Positions 7,438 through 16,182 of a DNA stretch of 64,000 bases are shown here, one piece after another. Source of the DNA: Kribbella aluminosa (lineage in GTDB: Bacteria; Actinomycetota; Actinomycetes; Propionibacteriales; Kribbellaceae); NCBI RefSeq assembly GCF_017876295.1, contig NZ_JAGINT010000002.1:4278001-4342000 (forward strand), written 5' to 3'. The notes under the pieces are model-generated. The model was not told the DNA's origin, did no database searches, and was given only the letters and a program-made list of their open reading frames with translations. A program made the position numbers and the translations under genes. Numbering within the stretch: position 1 is the stretch's first letter; each line of letters opens with the position of its first letter.

Positions 7438-8559
7438 ATGGACTCGATCACGTTTCTGCACAGCTCTGACTGGCAGCTGGGGATGATGCGCCGGTTCCTG
7501 GGGCCGGACGGCCAGGCCCGGTGGGGTCAGGCGCGGCTGGATGCTGTCGCGCGGATCGGTGCGGTCGCGGAGCGGACCGGTGCGGCGTTCGTGGTCGTCA
7601 CCGGGGACGTGTTCGAGCACAACCAGGTCGAGCGGCAGACCATCCTGCGGGCCTGCGAGGCGCTGAAGCGGATCCCGGTGCCGGTCGTGCTGCTGCCGGG
7701 CAACCACGACGCGCTCGAGCCGGGATCGCTGTGGACGTCGAGCCAGTGGCTCGCGCACGCCCCGGACCACGTCACGGTGCTGACCGAAACGACGCCGTTC
7801 CGGATTCTGCCGGGTGTCGAGATCGTCGGCGCGCCGTGGCGGTCCCGCCGCCCGCTGTCCGATCCGGCCGCCCCGGCGTACGCCGATCTGCCGGCCGAGC
7901 CGGGGACGATCCGGATCCTGCTCGCCCACGGCCAGCTGACCAGCCTGTCCGGCGGGATGTCCGAAGTACCGCCGATCGACCAGACCGCCCTGGAGGCCGC
8001 GGTCGCGGACGGCCGGCTGCAGTACGTCGGCCTCGGCGACCGGCACTCGACGACGCGGGTGACCGATCGGATCTGGTTCTCCGGCACCCAGGAGGTCACC
8101 TCGCCGGAGGAGGACGCGCCGGGCAACGTCCTCAAGGTGACGGTCGGCGGCACCATAGAGGTCGAGCCCATCCGGGTCGGCGCCTGGCACATGGTCGACC
8201 ACCGCGTCGAGCTGTTCGACGAGGAGTCGATCGCGGCGCTCGAGGACTGGTTCGCGGACCTTCCGGACAAGGAACGGACGTACGTGCGGCTGGCCGGCGA
8301 CGGCTCGTTGCCGCTGCCGCTGCTGGCCCGCCTGGACAGCATCATCGACGCGCAGGGCGAGGTGTTCGCGAGCGTCGAGCGGTGGGCGAAGTTCTGGACC
8401 GTGCGGCCCGCGCCGGACGCCGCGGACCTGGAGTCGCTGCAGCTGAGCGGCCCGGCCCGCGCCGCGATGGAGGAGCTGCGGCAGGCCCTGGCCGGCGGCG
8501 ACGAGGGCGCCGGTGCCGCGCTCTCGCTGATGCACCGATTGGCGCGGGACGCGGGATGA
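7438..8559 (+). CDS. SbcD/YhaO-like metallophosphoesterase (DNA repair nuclease)
   Basis: A 373-residue calcineurin-like phosphoesterase, expected to act as the nuclease partner of the ATPase encoded next (SbcCD/Mre11-Rad50-like, or YhaO-YhaN-like). Motifs: FLHSSDWQLG at the start, VVTGDVFE, LLPGNHDALEPG, LLAHGQLT and GLGDRHST. Two expected metal-ligand positions differ from Mre11/SbcD: motif I is D-W-Q where D-x-H is usual, and the last motif is G-D-R-H where G-H-x-H is usual. GNHD is intact. I chose the ATG at 7438 since the phosphoesterase begins there and a -10 box lies just upstream; the longer open frame reads through the repeats. The end overlaps the ATPase start as ATGA. Confidence 0.85.
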   Translation: MDSITFLHSSDWQLGMMRRFLGPDGQARWGQARLDAVARIGAVAERTGAAFVVVTGDVFEHNQVERQTILRACEALKRIPVPVVLLPGNHDALEPGSLWTSSQWLAHAPDHVTVLTETTPFRILPGVEIVGAPWRSRRPLSDPAAPAYADLPAEPGTIRILLAHGQLTSLSGGMSEVPPIDQTALEAAVADGRLQYVGLGDRHSTTRVTDRIWFSGTQEVTSPEEDAPGNVLKVTVGGTIEVEPIRVGAWHMVDHRVELFDEESIAALEDWFADLPDKERTYVRLAGDGSLPLPLLARLDSIIDAQGEVFASVERWAKFWTVRPAPDAADLESLQLSGPARAAMEELRQALAGGDEGAGAALSLMHRLARDAG

Positions 8560-11318
8560 GACTCCACAGCTTGGCGCTACGGGACTTCCGTGGCGTCAAG
8601 GACCGTAGTGTCCGGTTCCGCGCGCTCGGCACCACCGTCGTGGTCGGCGACAACGAGGTCGGGAAGTCCAGCCTGGTCGAGGCGTTCGGGCTGATCTTCG
8701 ACCTGCCCGACGACTCGAAGTCGACCCGGATCCGGGACATCCAGCCGGTCGGCCAGGACGTCGGCCCGGAGGTGACCGTCGAGCTGAGCCTCGGCGGCCG
8801 CGAGCTGACGTACGCCAAACGCTGGCTGAAGAACCGGTCCACCGAGCTGACCGCCGTCGAGCCCGACGGCCGCCGCCGGTCCTGGACCGGGCGCGAGGCG
8901 CACAACGAAGCCGAGCGGCTGTTCCACGAGAACGTCGATCCCGTGCTCTGGCAGACGTTGATGGTCAGCCAGGGTCAGTCGTTGGTGCTGCCAACACCGG
9001 CGGACGCGGAGCCGCTGATCACCGCGGTGACGGCCGAATCGGGGACGCCGGTCGACGGCGCGTCGATGCCGCTGGTGACCGCCGTCGAGCACGAGTATCT
9101 GCGGTACTGGACGCCGCGCGGGAAGCCGACCGGCGACTTCGCCCGCTCCGCGAAGGCGGTCGCGGCGGCCGAGCTGGCGGCCAGGCAGGCGTTGCAGGCG
9201 ATGGACGAGGTGCAGTCGGACATCCGGCGCGCCGAGCGGCTGAACCTCGACCTGGAGGACGTGTCGGGCCGGCTGACCGATCACCTGGCCGGCGTCGAGG
9301 CGTTACGCGAACGCAAGCAGGCGACCGACGAGATCCTGCTCCGTCGTGACTCGGTCAGGTCCCGCGCCGAGACCGCGCGGGCCCGGCTGGAGAACCACAC
9401 CCGCACCCGGCTCGACCGCGAGCGGCTGCTCGACGAGGTCGAGCGGTTCACCAGGTTCGAGGCCGAGCACGCCGCGCGCCGGGCCGATGCGGAGCTGGTC
9501 GCGAGGACCGCGGCCGAGCTGGTGCAGGCCGCGGAGGCCACGCTCACGGACGTCGTGGAGCTCAAGGACGTACGGCGTACCGAGGTCCAGGCGGCCGAGC
9601 GCCGGGTGTCGGAGTTGATGGACCGGGCCGAGCTGGATCGGCTGATCGGCCAGCAGACCGAGCTGGTCGACGTCCGCGCGCGGATCGCCGCGGCCGGCAC
9701 GGTGCTGGACCGGATCAAGGTCGACGACGCGCTGGTGGCCGCGCTCGAGGACGCCCGGGCGGCGGTCGTCGAGGCCCGCGCCGCGCTCGCGGCCGGCGTA
9801 CCCGAGGTGACCGTACGGCGGCTCGGCGCCGAGCCGGTCGAGCTGTCCGGGACCGGCCTGGAGGGCGACGTACCGGGGGAACTCGGCTTCGACGAGTCGA
9901 TCGAGCTGCTGGTGTCCGGCGAGCTGGTGGTCGGCGTACCGGGGCAGGTCGAGGTGACCGTCCGCGCGGGTGGCGAGGCGGCCACGCTGCGCTCGCGGGT
10001 CGATGACGCCGTACGCCGGGAGAAGGACCTGCTGAAGAAGGCCGGCGTGAAGGACGTCGCCGCGGCCCGGGAGCTGCTGCGGAAGGCCGACACGGCATCC
10101 GCCGAGCTGAACGAGGCACGCCGGACGGAGACGTCACTGACCGCGGGAGGGGATCCGGGGGAGCGGATCGCGGTGCTGACCGCGCGGCTCGGGATCGGCG
10201 AGGCCGACGAGGCCGGTGCCGGCGACAGCAGCGGCAAGCAGCCGGCGGTTGAGGGTGTGCCGGGGCAGATGTCGCTGTTCGAGGAGTTCACCTCCCCGCA
10301 CGACACGCTGTTCGACGACTTCGAGGTGCCCGAGCCGGAGCCGGACGACCTCGCGGGTGCACAGCGAGCGCTCGAGACCGCCCGGGACGGGCTGGCCGAA
10401 TCGGAGCGGTTGCTGGCCGACGCGGAGTTCGCCGCGGCCCAAGCGCGCAAGGCGGCCGACGAGGATCGGTCCGAGGCGCAGAACGCGCGTGCCCGGGCGG
10501 AGCTCGCGGCCGAGCGGTTGGCCGCGGCGCTCGACTCACTGGAGTCCGCGCGGTCCGTCCTCGACGACGACGCGGTCGCTGCCGCGGAGTCGGAGGCGAC
10601 GGCGGACGTCGAGGCAGTGCTGGACGAGCTGACCGCCGTCCAGGAACAGGCCGACGCGGCCGGGGCGGACCAGGTCGCCGACGAACTGGCCGCCGCGCTC
10701 GAGGTCGCGAAGCGCCTGCAGGACGAGCGCGACCGGTTGCGTGACGCCTTGCGTACGACGGAAGGCCGCCTGGAGCAGTCCGGGCGGGATGGGCTCGCGA
10801 CGCGGCGCGATGTGGCGGAGCTGGAGCTGGCCGCCGTGCGCACCGAGTACGAGAGCCTGCAGCGCCGGGCCGGGGCGGCGCGCCGGGTGTACGACACGCT
10901 GAGCCGGCACCGGGCCGCGGCGCAGACGAAGTACTCCGAGCCGTTGCAGAGCCGGATCGATGCGCTCGGGCGGAGTGTGTACGGGCCGTCGTTCCGGGTC
11001 CGGCTGGACGACGACCTGGCCGTCGCGGAGCGGGAGCTGGACGGCGTACGGCTGCCCGTCGAGGCGTTGTCGACCGGTGCTCAGGAGCAGCTCGCGATCA
11101 TCACCCGGCTCGCGATCAGCCACCTGGTGAGCACCGGCGACGGCAGCGTGCCGGTGATCTTCGACGACGCGCTCGGCTGGTCCGACAAGGCCCGGCTGCG
11201 GGACATGGGGGCGCTGCTCGGTCGCGCCGGCGACCACGGCCAGGTCATCATCCTGACCTGTATGCCGGACCGCTACGAGTACGTCCCGAAGGCGACGTTC
11301 ATCACGCTGGACGGATGA
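8556..11318 (+). CDS. SbcC/Rad50/YhaN-like SMC-type ATPase
   Basis: A 920-residue ATPase with split head and long coiled coils. The N-terminal lobe has LRDFRGVKDRSV and Walker A GDNEVGKSS (about residues 30-38), then a Q-loop region near TLMVSQGQSLVL. Two heptad-rich arms (about 200-410 and 590-790) flank an inserted, beta-rich segment near 423-490 and an acidic, disordered patch near 565-600 (GQMSLFEEF...PEPEPDD). The C-terminal lobe has the signature LSTGAQEQLAIITRLAISHL (about 837) and Walker B VPVIFDDALGWSD (about 866). No CxxC zinc hook was found at the coil apex, unlike SbcC/Rad50. It is translationally coupled to the nuclease and its 3' end overlaps the convergent fdhD by 17 bp. Confidence 0.88.
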   Translation: MRLHSLALRDFRGVKDRSVRFRALGTTVVVGDNEVGKSSLVEAFGLIFDLPDDSKSTRIRDIQPVGQDVGPEVTVELSLGGRELTYAKRWLKNRSTELTAVEPDGRRRSWTGREAHNEAERLFHENVDPVLWQTLMVSQGQSLVLPTPADAEPLITAVTAESGTPVDGASMPLVTAVEHEYLRYWTPRGKPTGDFARSAKAVAAAELAARQALQAMDEVQSDIRRAERLNLDLEDVSGRLTDHLAGVEALRERKQATDEILLRRDSVRSRAETARARLENHTRTRLDRERLLDEVERFTRFEAEHAARRADAELVARTAAELVQAAEATLTDVVELKDVRRTEVQAAERRVSELMDRAELDRLIGQQTELVDVRARIAAAGTVLDRIKVDDALVAALEDARAAVVEARAALAAGVPEVTVRRLGAEPVELSGTGLEGDVPGELGFDESIELLVSGELVVGVPGQVEVTVRAGGEAATLRSRVDDAVRREKDLLKKAGVKDVAAARELLRKADTASAELNEARRTETSLTAGGDPGERIAVLTARLGIGEADEAGAGDSSGKQPAVEGVPGQMSLFEEFTSPHDTLFDDFEVPEPEPDDLAGAQRALETARDGLAESERLLADAEFAAAQARKAADEDRSEAQNARARAELAAERLAAALDSLESARSVLDDDAVAAAESEATADVEAVLDELTAVQEQADAAGADQVADELAAALEVAKRLQDERDRLRDALRTTEGRLEQSGRDGLATRRDVAELELAAVRTEYESLQRRAGAARRVYDTLSRHRAAAQTKYSEPLQSRIDALGRSVYGPSFRVRLDDDLAVAERELDGVRLPVEALSTGAQEQLAIITRLAISHLVSTGDGSVPVIFDDALGWSDKARLRDMGALLGRAGDHGQVIILTCMPDRYEYVPKATFITLDG

Positions 11319-12135
11319 TCCGCTCCGGCGCCGAGTAGACGACGCAGCGCTCGCCGCGGGCGAACCCGGCCAGGGTGATCCCGAACTGGCGGGCCAGGTC
11401 GACGGCCAGGCTGGACGGGGCGCCGACCGCGACGATCATGCCGAGGCCGGCCGCGACCGCCTTCTGCACGATCTCGTACCCGGCGCGGCCGCTGACCGCG
11501 AGCACCAGGCCCTTGCGGGGGTGCTGGTTCAGCACGGTCCAGCCGACCACCTTGTCGACGGCGTTGTGCCGGCCGATGTCCTCCTTCACGACGACCTTCC
11601 GGCCGTCGGCGGTGAACAGTCCCGCGGCGTGCAGACCGCCGGTCCGGTTGAACATCGGCTGTCCCTCGCGGAGCAGATCGGGCAGCCGCCGGACGACGTC
11701 CAACGGCACCTCGACCGGGTCGACCGGGTCGTACTGGCGGTCCGCGAGCTCGTCGAGGCTCTGCTGCCCGCACACCCCGCAGGCGGCCGACGTGACGCCG
11801 TACCGCTGGGGAGGTTCGCGGTCCGGGGGACCGTCGAAGCTGATCGTGACGGTGTTGAACTGCTGCTCCCGGGTCAGCGTGACATCGGTGCAGTAGGCAA
11901 CGGTCCGGATCGCGTCCGGGCGGACCGCGAACCCCTCACCGAGGCAGAACCCGGCGGCCAGCTCGAAGTCGGAGCCGGGCGTCCGCATCGTCACCACCAG
12001 CGGCTCGGGCGGCCGGCCCGGCCATTCCAGCCGCAGCTCGAGCGGCTCCTCGGTGCTGACAACGTCCTCACGCCGCGACGTACGGTCGCCGTCGAGCACT
12101 TCGACCTTGAACCTGCTGGTAGGCGCCTTGGTCAT
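11302..12135 (-). CDS. fdhD: formate dehydrogenase accessory sulfurtransferase FdhD
   Basis: A 277-residue FdhD protein, which passes sulfur from IscS to the molybdenum cofactor of formate dehydrogenase. The hallmark CGVCG pair is at about Cys119 and Cys122, followed by QQSLDEL. Other family segments are STEEPLELRL, TPGSDFELAAGFCLGEG, the FNRTGGLHAAGLF stretch, VVKEDIGRHNAVDKVVG, and SGRAGYEIVQKA. I start at the ATG at 12135 (MTKAPTSRFK), which overlaps the stop of the upstream phosphotransferase gene. No formate dehydrogenase is in the window, so its client enzyme is encoded elsewhere. Confidence 0.95.
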   Translation of the reverse strand: MTKAPTSRFKVEVLDGDRTSRREDVVSTEEPLELRLEWPGRPPEPLVVTMRTPGSDFELAAGFCLGEGFAVRPDAIRTVAYCTDVTLTREQQFNTVTISFDGPPDREPPQRYGVTSAACGVCGQQSLDELADRQYDPVDPVEVPLDVVRRLPDLLREGQPMFNRTGGLHAAGLFTADGRKVVVKEDIGRHNAVDKVVGWTVLNQHPRKGLVLAVSGRAGYEIVQKAVAAGLGMIVAVGAPSSLAVDLARQFGITLAGFARGERCVVYSAPERIIRPA

Positions 12136-13112
12136 ACGTCCACGGTATGCCACCTCCGCCGAACGGCGAGCCAGTCGAGGAACGTCCACGCGGACAGCCG
12201 CTGGTGCTCCCGGAGCGCCGGGGTGCAGCCGGGCGGCGGCGGGGCGTCGAGGTTCTTCATCATGTACGCCGCGATGACAGCGACGAAGCAGTCGAGGTGA
12301 TCGTCCGGTACGCCGGCGGTGAGCGGGCTACGGGCGAGCGCGCCGAACGTGTCGATGCCCTGGTACTGCGCGACCGGCAGCAGCCCGACCCAGTCCACCC
12401 AGCGCGGGCCGAGGGTCAGCCAGTTCCAGTCGATCGTCCAGCAGGTGCCGGACTTGTCGATCAGCAGGTTGTCCGGGCGCAGGTCGGAGTGCGACGCGGT
12501 ATCACCGGCCAGCGCCTCCGGCACGAGCTGCACCAACTCGACCAGCTCCGGCAAGACCTCAGGCACCCACGAAGGCAACCCCGAAGGCAACTCCCGCTCA
12601 CCCGCGAGGACCTGCACCGGGACACCCACGTCGTCGCCGACCAGGTCCGCAAAACTGTCGAGCCCCGCCAAGGGAGTCGGTCGCATCGCGCCGGCCGTCG
12701 CTTCACACGCGGCAGTCACCAGCTCGAAGTCCGCCACGGTCCACGGTGAACCGGGCATCCGCCCGTCCACCCATTCGGATGCAACCGCGAACCAGCCGTC
12801 CGCAGCCGCTGTCGCGACAACCACCGGCGCACGCACCAATGCCGGTAGCTGCGGAACCACCTCAGCCTCACGCTGATAAGCCCCGTAAGCATGCAGTCCC
12901 TCGGGCGCCGCCTTGATGAACACGCGCCGCCCGTCCGCCAGCTCGGCCCGCGCCGCGAAGCCCCCGGTGAACCCGGACGACACCGGCTCGGACACCTCTT
13001 CGATCCGGCTGCCGAGCGCATCCGCCAATGCCTCGCGGAGGGCAGGCGGAACCGCGTCCCAGCCAGGACGTGCGGAGGTTGCCGAGTAGTCGACGTCCGG
13101 AGCGCGGCTCAC
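12132..13112 (-). CDS. aminoglycoside phosphotransferase-family kinase
   Basis: A 326-residue APH/choline-kinase-like protein. The N-lobe has SSGFTGGFAARAELADGRRVFIKAA, a nucleotide-binding loop and the ATP-contacting Lys in FIK. The catalytic loop is SHSDLRPDNLLID (HxDxxxxN) near residue 209, and TIDWNWLTLGP supplies the metal-binding Asp (the usual DxD region reads IDWNW). Start is GTG at 13112, only 3 bp after the MerR stop, and the end overlaps fdhD by 4 bp, so it sits in the middle of a minus-strand operon. Real substrates in this family range from antibiotics to sugars and small alcohols; resistance should not be assumed. Confidence 0.85.
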   Translation of the reverse strand: MSRAPDVDYSATSARPGWDAVPPALREALADALGSRIEEVSEPVSSGFTGGFAARAELADGRRVFIKAAPEGLHAYGAYQREAEVVPQLPALVRAPVVVATAAADGWFAVASEWVDGRMPGSPWTVADFELVTAACEATAGAMRPTPLAGLDSFADLVGDDVGVPVQVLAGERELPSGLPSWVPEVLPELVELVQLVPEALAGDTASHSDLRPDNLLIDKSGTCWTIDWNWLTLGPRWVDWVGLLPVAQYQGIDTFGALARSPLTAGVPDDHLDCFVAVIAAYMMKNLDAPPPPGCTPALREHQRLSAWTFLDWLAVRRRWHTVDV

Positions 13113-13115
13113 CCG

Positions 13116-13823
13116 TTACCCCGCGTTCCGCAACGGCGTCCAGCCGTTGATCACGGCAACCAATTCGATGTAGCGGTCCAAGCGTGGATCGGCGGTGCGG
13201 CGGAGCGCGATCAGGCTGCGGCGATACTCCGGATCGGGCCGCAACGGGTCGTCGCCGGCCAGTGCGAGGTACCCGGTCGCGAGGCGGCGGATCGACGTAC
13301 GGAAGCTCTCGTCGGTGATCAGCGCGGTCACCTCGAGCCAGGCGGACACCTGCGCGGGGGTGGCGTCCTCGGGCAGCACGGGTGTGAGGTTGCGGTGGAT
13401 CGCGGGGTCGATGCCGTGGAGCGTCGCGTCGAGGAAGTCGGTGATCAGGGCGCGGCGGTCCTGCTCGGACTGGTCGGTCATGAGATGGAGATCCTCCAGA
13501 GGGTGTTGGGCCAGGACCGTCAGCAGGGCGTGCTGCCGTTGCAGCGTGCGGAGCTGGATCGCGAGGGCGTCCGCGTGCGTGGCTGCGACCTCGGCGAGCG
13601 AACGCTCCTGCCGGAGCACGGCGCTGATCGTCGGCAGGTCGAGGTCCAGCGCACGCAGCGTCCGGATCAGGCGCAGCCGGGCGACGGCGCTCGCGTCGTA
13701 CCTCCGGTGGCCTGCCGACGTCCGCCGGGACGGGAGCAGACCGAGGTCCGAGTAGTGCCGCACGCTCTTCACCGAGACGCCGGCGATCCGGGCGAGCGCG
13801 CCGATCGAGTGGTCCATGACCAT
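13116..13823 (-). CDS. MerR-family transcriptional regulator
   Basis: A 235-residue regulator. The N-terminal winged-helix domain reads HSIGALARIAGVSVKSVRHYSDLGLL then RTSAGHRRYDASAVARL, textbook MerR (residues 5-50). A coiled coil follows (about 75-110), and the C-terminal 120 residues are an all-helical effector region without a cysteine cluster, so it is not a metal sensor of the MerR/CueR kind. Two ATGs (13823 and 13817) are possible; the second would fit a leaderless transcript from the MerR-type promoter just upstream. It sits 34 bp after an MFS transporter gene, suggesting drug or metabolite-triggered control of that pump and of itself. Confidence 0.88.
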   Translation of the reverse strand: MVMDHSIGALARIAGVSVKSVRHYSDLGLLPSRRTSAGHRRYDASAVARLRLIRTLRALDLDLPTISAVLRQERSLAEVAATHADALAIQLRTLQRQHALLTVLAQHPLEDLHLMTDQSEQDRRALITDFLDATLHGIDPAIHRNLTPVLPEDATPAQVSAWLEVTALITDESFRTSIRRLATGYLALAGDDPLRPDPEYRRSLIALRRTADPRLDRYIELVAVINGWTPLRNAG

Positions 13824-13824
13824 C

Positions 13825-13855
13825 ACCCAAACACCTCCCGTAACAGGAGATGCAA
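13825..13855 (-). promoter_or_regulatory. MerR-type promoter/operator with 19-bp spacer
   Basis: On the minus strand a -35 TTGCAT (13855-13850) is followed by exactly 19 bp and then a weak -10 TTGGGT (13830-13825). The spacer holds a dyad, CTCC-N7-GGAG (extended CTCCTGTTACGGGAG). An over-long 19-bp spacer with the dyad inside is the hallmark of MerR-activated promoters. The arm GGGAGG also looks like a ribosome site, which is why start choice of the MerR gene is uncertain. Confidence 0.55.
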
Positions 13856-13857
13856 GC

Positions 13858-15057
13858 TTAGTTGTGGGCGAACCGTTCTTTCGGCCGGGCGAACGTGATC
13901 GAGATCGCCGCGACGATCGCACAGGCGATGCCGACGCCGAACGGGATCCAGTACGCGTTCGACGGACCCCAGACGTCGACCGCGTGCCCGGCGGCCGCGT
14001 TGCCGGGCGCGACGCCGAGCAGGATGCCGGTGACGGTCCAGGTGATCGCCTCGGTCAGCCGCTCCGGCGGTACCCATTCCTCGACGCACGCGGTGACCGC
14101 GACCATGGTCGGCGCGATCGTCATACCGCAGCAGAACAGGACGACGCCGAGCATCGGGATGCTGTTGACCCAGGGGAGCGGCGCGAGCGTGACCGCGAGC
14201 GCGATGGTGCCGAGCAGCAGCCGCCGTTCGACCGGGGCGCGCCAGTGCACCGAGCCGTACCAGAGGCCGGCCAGCAGACTCCCGAACGCCCAGATCGCCA
14301 GTACGACACCGGCAAGCCCAGCTTTGCCCTTTTCGGTGGTGAACGCGACCGTGATCACCTCCGCACCACCGAGCGTCGCGCCGAGGCCGAGACCGATCAG
14401 GCTGAGCAGCATGATCGACAGCCAGGGCAGCGGAGCCTGCTCGGCGCCGTTCGACTTGCCGCGGCCGGGCGGGTCGGACGCGCGCAGCATCGCCAGCCAG
14501 ATGCCGCCTGCCAGTCCCAGCACGCCGGCGGCGGACAAGGCGGCGTACGGGCTGGCCTGGGTTGCGAGGGTGGTGACCAGGACCGGGCCGACGATGAAGA
14601 CGACCTCGTCACCGACCGCCTCGAGCGCGAACGCCGTCTGCAGCGCCCGCCCGCGGCCAAGCAGATGCGTCCAGCGCGCCCGGACGAACGACCCGACCTG
14701 CGGACGGGTGCCGCCGGCAACAAAAGACAAGAGGTACAGCACCCAGGTAGCCGCTCCGGCACGGACGGCGACGAGCAGCCCGGCCAGGCCGACCGTACAG
14801 GCGACCGATCCGATCAGGATCAGCCCGCGCTGACCGAACCGGTCGACGAGCCTGCCCTGGATCGGGCCGGTCAGCGCGCCGGCGATCACGGCCACGCCGG
14901 AGATCGCGCCGGCCAGACCGTACGAGCCGCTCTCCTGGGCGATCAGGATCACGATTCCGAGGCCGATCATCGAGATCGGCATCCGCCCGAGGATGCCGGC
15001 CGTGAAGAACGCACCGGCGCCGGGGCGGCGCATGAGATGGATGTAAGGCTTGAGCAT
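13858..15057 (-). CDS. MFS transporter
   Basis: A 399-residue major facilitator with about 12 transmembrane helices. The loop-2 motif A is seen as GRLVDRFGQRGLI, and the N-terminal helix region has GILGRMPISMIGLGIVI. The mid-protein cytoplasmic loop (LRASDPPGRGKSNGAEQAPLPW) separates the two six-helix halves near residue 195. The start is the ATG at 15057. It is the first gene of a minus-strand run with merR, the kinase gene and fdhD. The neighbouring MerR gene suggests a drug or metabolite exporter under local control. Confidence 0.88.
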   Translation of the reverse strand: MLKPYIHLMRRPGAGAFFTAGILGRMPISMIGLGIVILIAQESGSYGLAGAISGVAVIAGALTGPIQGRLVDRFGQRGLILIGSVACTVGLAGLLVAVRAGAATWVLYLLSFVAGGTRPQVGSFVRARWTHLLGRGRALQTAFALEAVGDEVVFIVGPVLVTTLATQASPYAALSAAGVLGLAGGIWLAMLRASDPPGRGKSNGAEQAPLPWLSIMLLSLIGLGLGATLGGAEVITVAFTTEKGKAGLAGVVLAIWAFGSLLAGLWYGSVHWRAPVERRLLLGTIALAVTLAPLPWVNSIPMLGVVLFCCGMTIAPTMVAVTACVEEWVPPERLTEAITWTVTGILLGVAPGNAAAGHAVDVWGPSNAYWIPFGVGIACAIVAAISITFARPKERFAHN

Positions 15058-15105
15058 GAGAGACCGGGAGCAGCTTAGGTCATCGGCGTCTGAGAAGCTT
15101 GGAAT

Positions 15106-16182
15106 ATGTCGCCAGCTCCAACTCCGATCGACACTGCTCCGTACGACGCTGTGCTGCTGCTGTCCTTCGGTGGGCCCGAGAAGCCCGAGGACGTGCTCCC
15201 CTTCCTGCAGAACGTGACCCGCGGCCGCGGGATCCCGGACGAGCGGCTGAAGGAGGTCGGCGAGCACTACTACTCGTTCGGCGGCAAGAGCCCGATCAAC
15301 GACCAGAACCGCGCCCTGCTGACGGCCCTGCGGGAGTCGTTCGACGAGATCGGACTGGACCTGCCGATCTACTGGGGCAACCGCAACTGGGCGCCGTACC
15401 TGACCGGCACGATGCGTGAGATGGCCGCCGACGGGGTACGCCGGGCCGTGGTGATCGTCACGTCCGCGTACCCGTCGTACTCCGGCTGCCGGCAGTACCG
15501 GGAGAACCTGGAGGACGCCGCCCGCGAGGTCCCGGACGCGCCGCGGATCGACAAGCTCCGGCACTACGCGAACCACCCCGGCTTCGTCTCCTCGTTCGTG
15601 GAGTCGACCGCCGAGTCGCTGAGCAGGCTGCCGGACGGTTCCGCGATCGCGTACGTGACGCACTCGATCCCGGCCGCGATGAACGCCACCAGCGGCCCGG
15701 ACGGCAACGGGTACGTCGACTGGCACAACGACGTCGCCGCGGAGATCACCGCCGAGCTGGAACGCCGTACCGGACAGACCCGGCGGACCGACCTGGTCTA
15801 CTGCTCGCGGTCCGGGCCGCCGCAGGTGCCGTGGCTGGAGCCGGACGTGAACGACCACCTCGACGTGCTCGCCGCCGAGGGGCAGCCTGGCGTGGCCGTC
15901 GTACCGATCGGGTTCGTCAGCGACCACATGGAGGTCATCTACGACCTCGACACCGAGGCCGCGAAGACCGCCGAGAAGCTCGGCCTGCCGATGGCGCGGG
16001 CCGCGACCCCGGGGACCGGCGAGAAGTTCGTCACGATGCTCCGCGACCTGGTGGTCGAGCGGGCTGCCGCCGAGCGCGGGGAGCAACCCGACCGGCCGTG
16101 CGCCGGCAAACTCGGCCCGGCCTGGGACGACTGCCGCCACGACTGCTGCCCGCCGCTGCGCCGACCGAAGGAAGCCGTATGA
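15106..16182 (+). CDS. hemH: ferrochelatase (coproporphyrin ferrochelatase, CpfC type)
   Basis: A 358-residue ferrochelatase that inserts ferrous iron into the porphyrin. Typical segments are AVLLLSFGGPEKPEDVLPFL at the N-terminus, a GNRNWAPYL segment, and VTHSIP carrying the catalytic-site His. The C-terminus has Cys332, Cys343 and Cys347/348 (CAGKLGPAWDDC and HDCC), matching the 2Fe-2S cluster seen in actinobacterial enzymes. In Gram-positive bacteria this enzyme uses coproporphyrin III, and the window also has hemE and a hemY/CgoX-type oxidase 45 kb away. It overlaps suhB as ATGA. Confidence 0.95.
   Translation: MSPAPTPIDTAPYDAVLLLSFGGPEKPEDVLPFLQNVTRGRGIPDERLKEVGEHYYSFGGKSPINDQNRALLTALRESFDEIGLDLPIYWGNRNWAPYLTGTMREMAADGVRRAVVIVTSAYPSYSGCRQYRENLEDAAREVPDAPRIDKLRHYANHPGFVSSFVESTAESLSRLPDGSAIAYVTHSIPAAMNATSGPDGNGYVDWHNDVAAEITAELERRTGQTRRTDLVYCSRSGPPQVPWLEPDVNDHLDVLAAEGQPGVAVVPIGFVSDHMEVIYDLDTEAAKTAEKLGLPMARAATPGTGEKFVTMLRDLVVERAAAERGEQPDRPCAGKLGPAWDDCRHDCCPPLRRPKEAV

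Noticed and set aside
12132..13112. Antibiotic-resistance determinant
   Set aside because: APH-fold kinases are common housekeeping or metabolic enzymes in actinomycetes; sequence alone gives no drug specificity.
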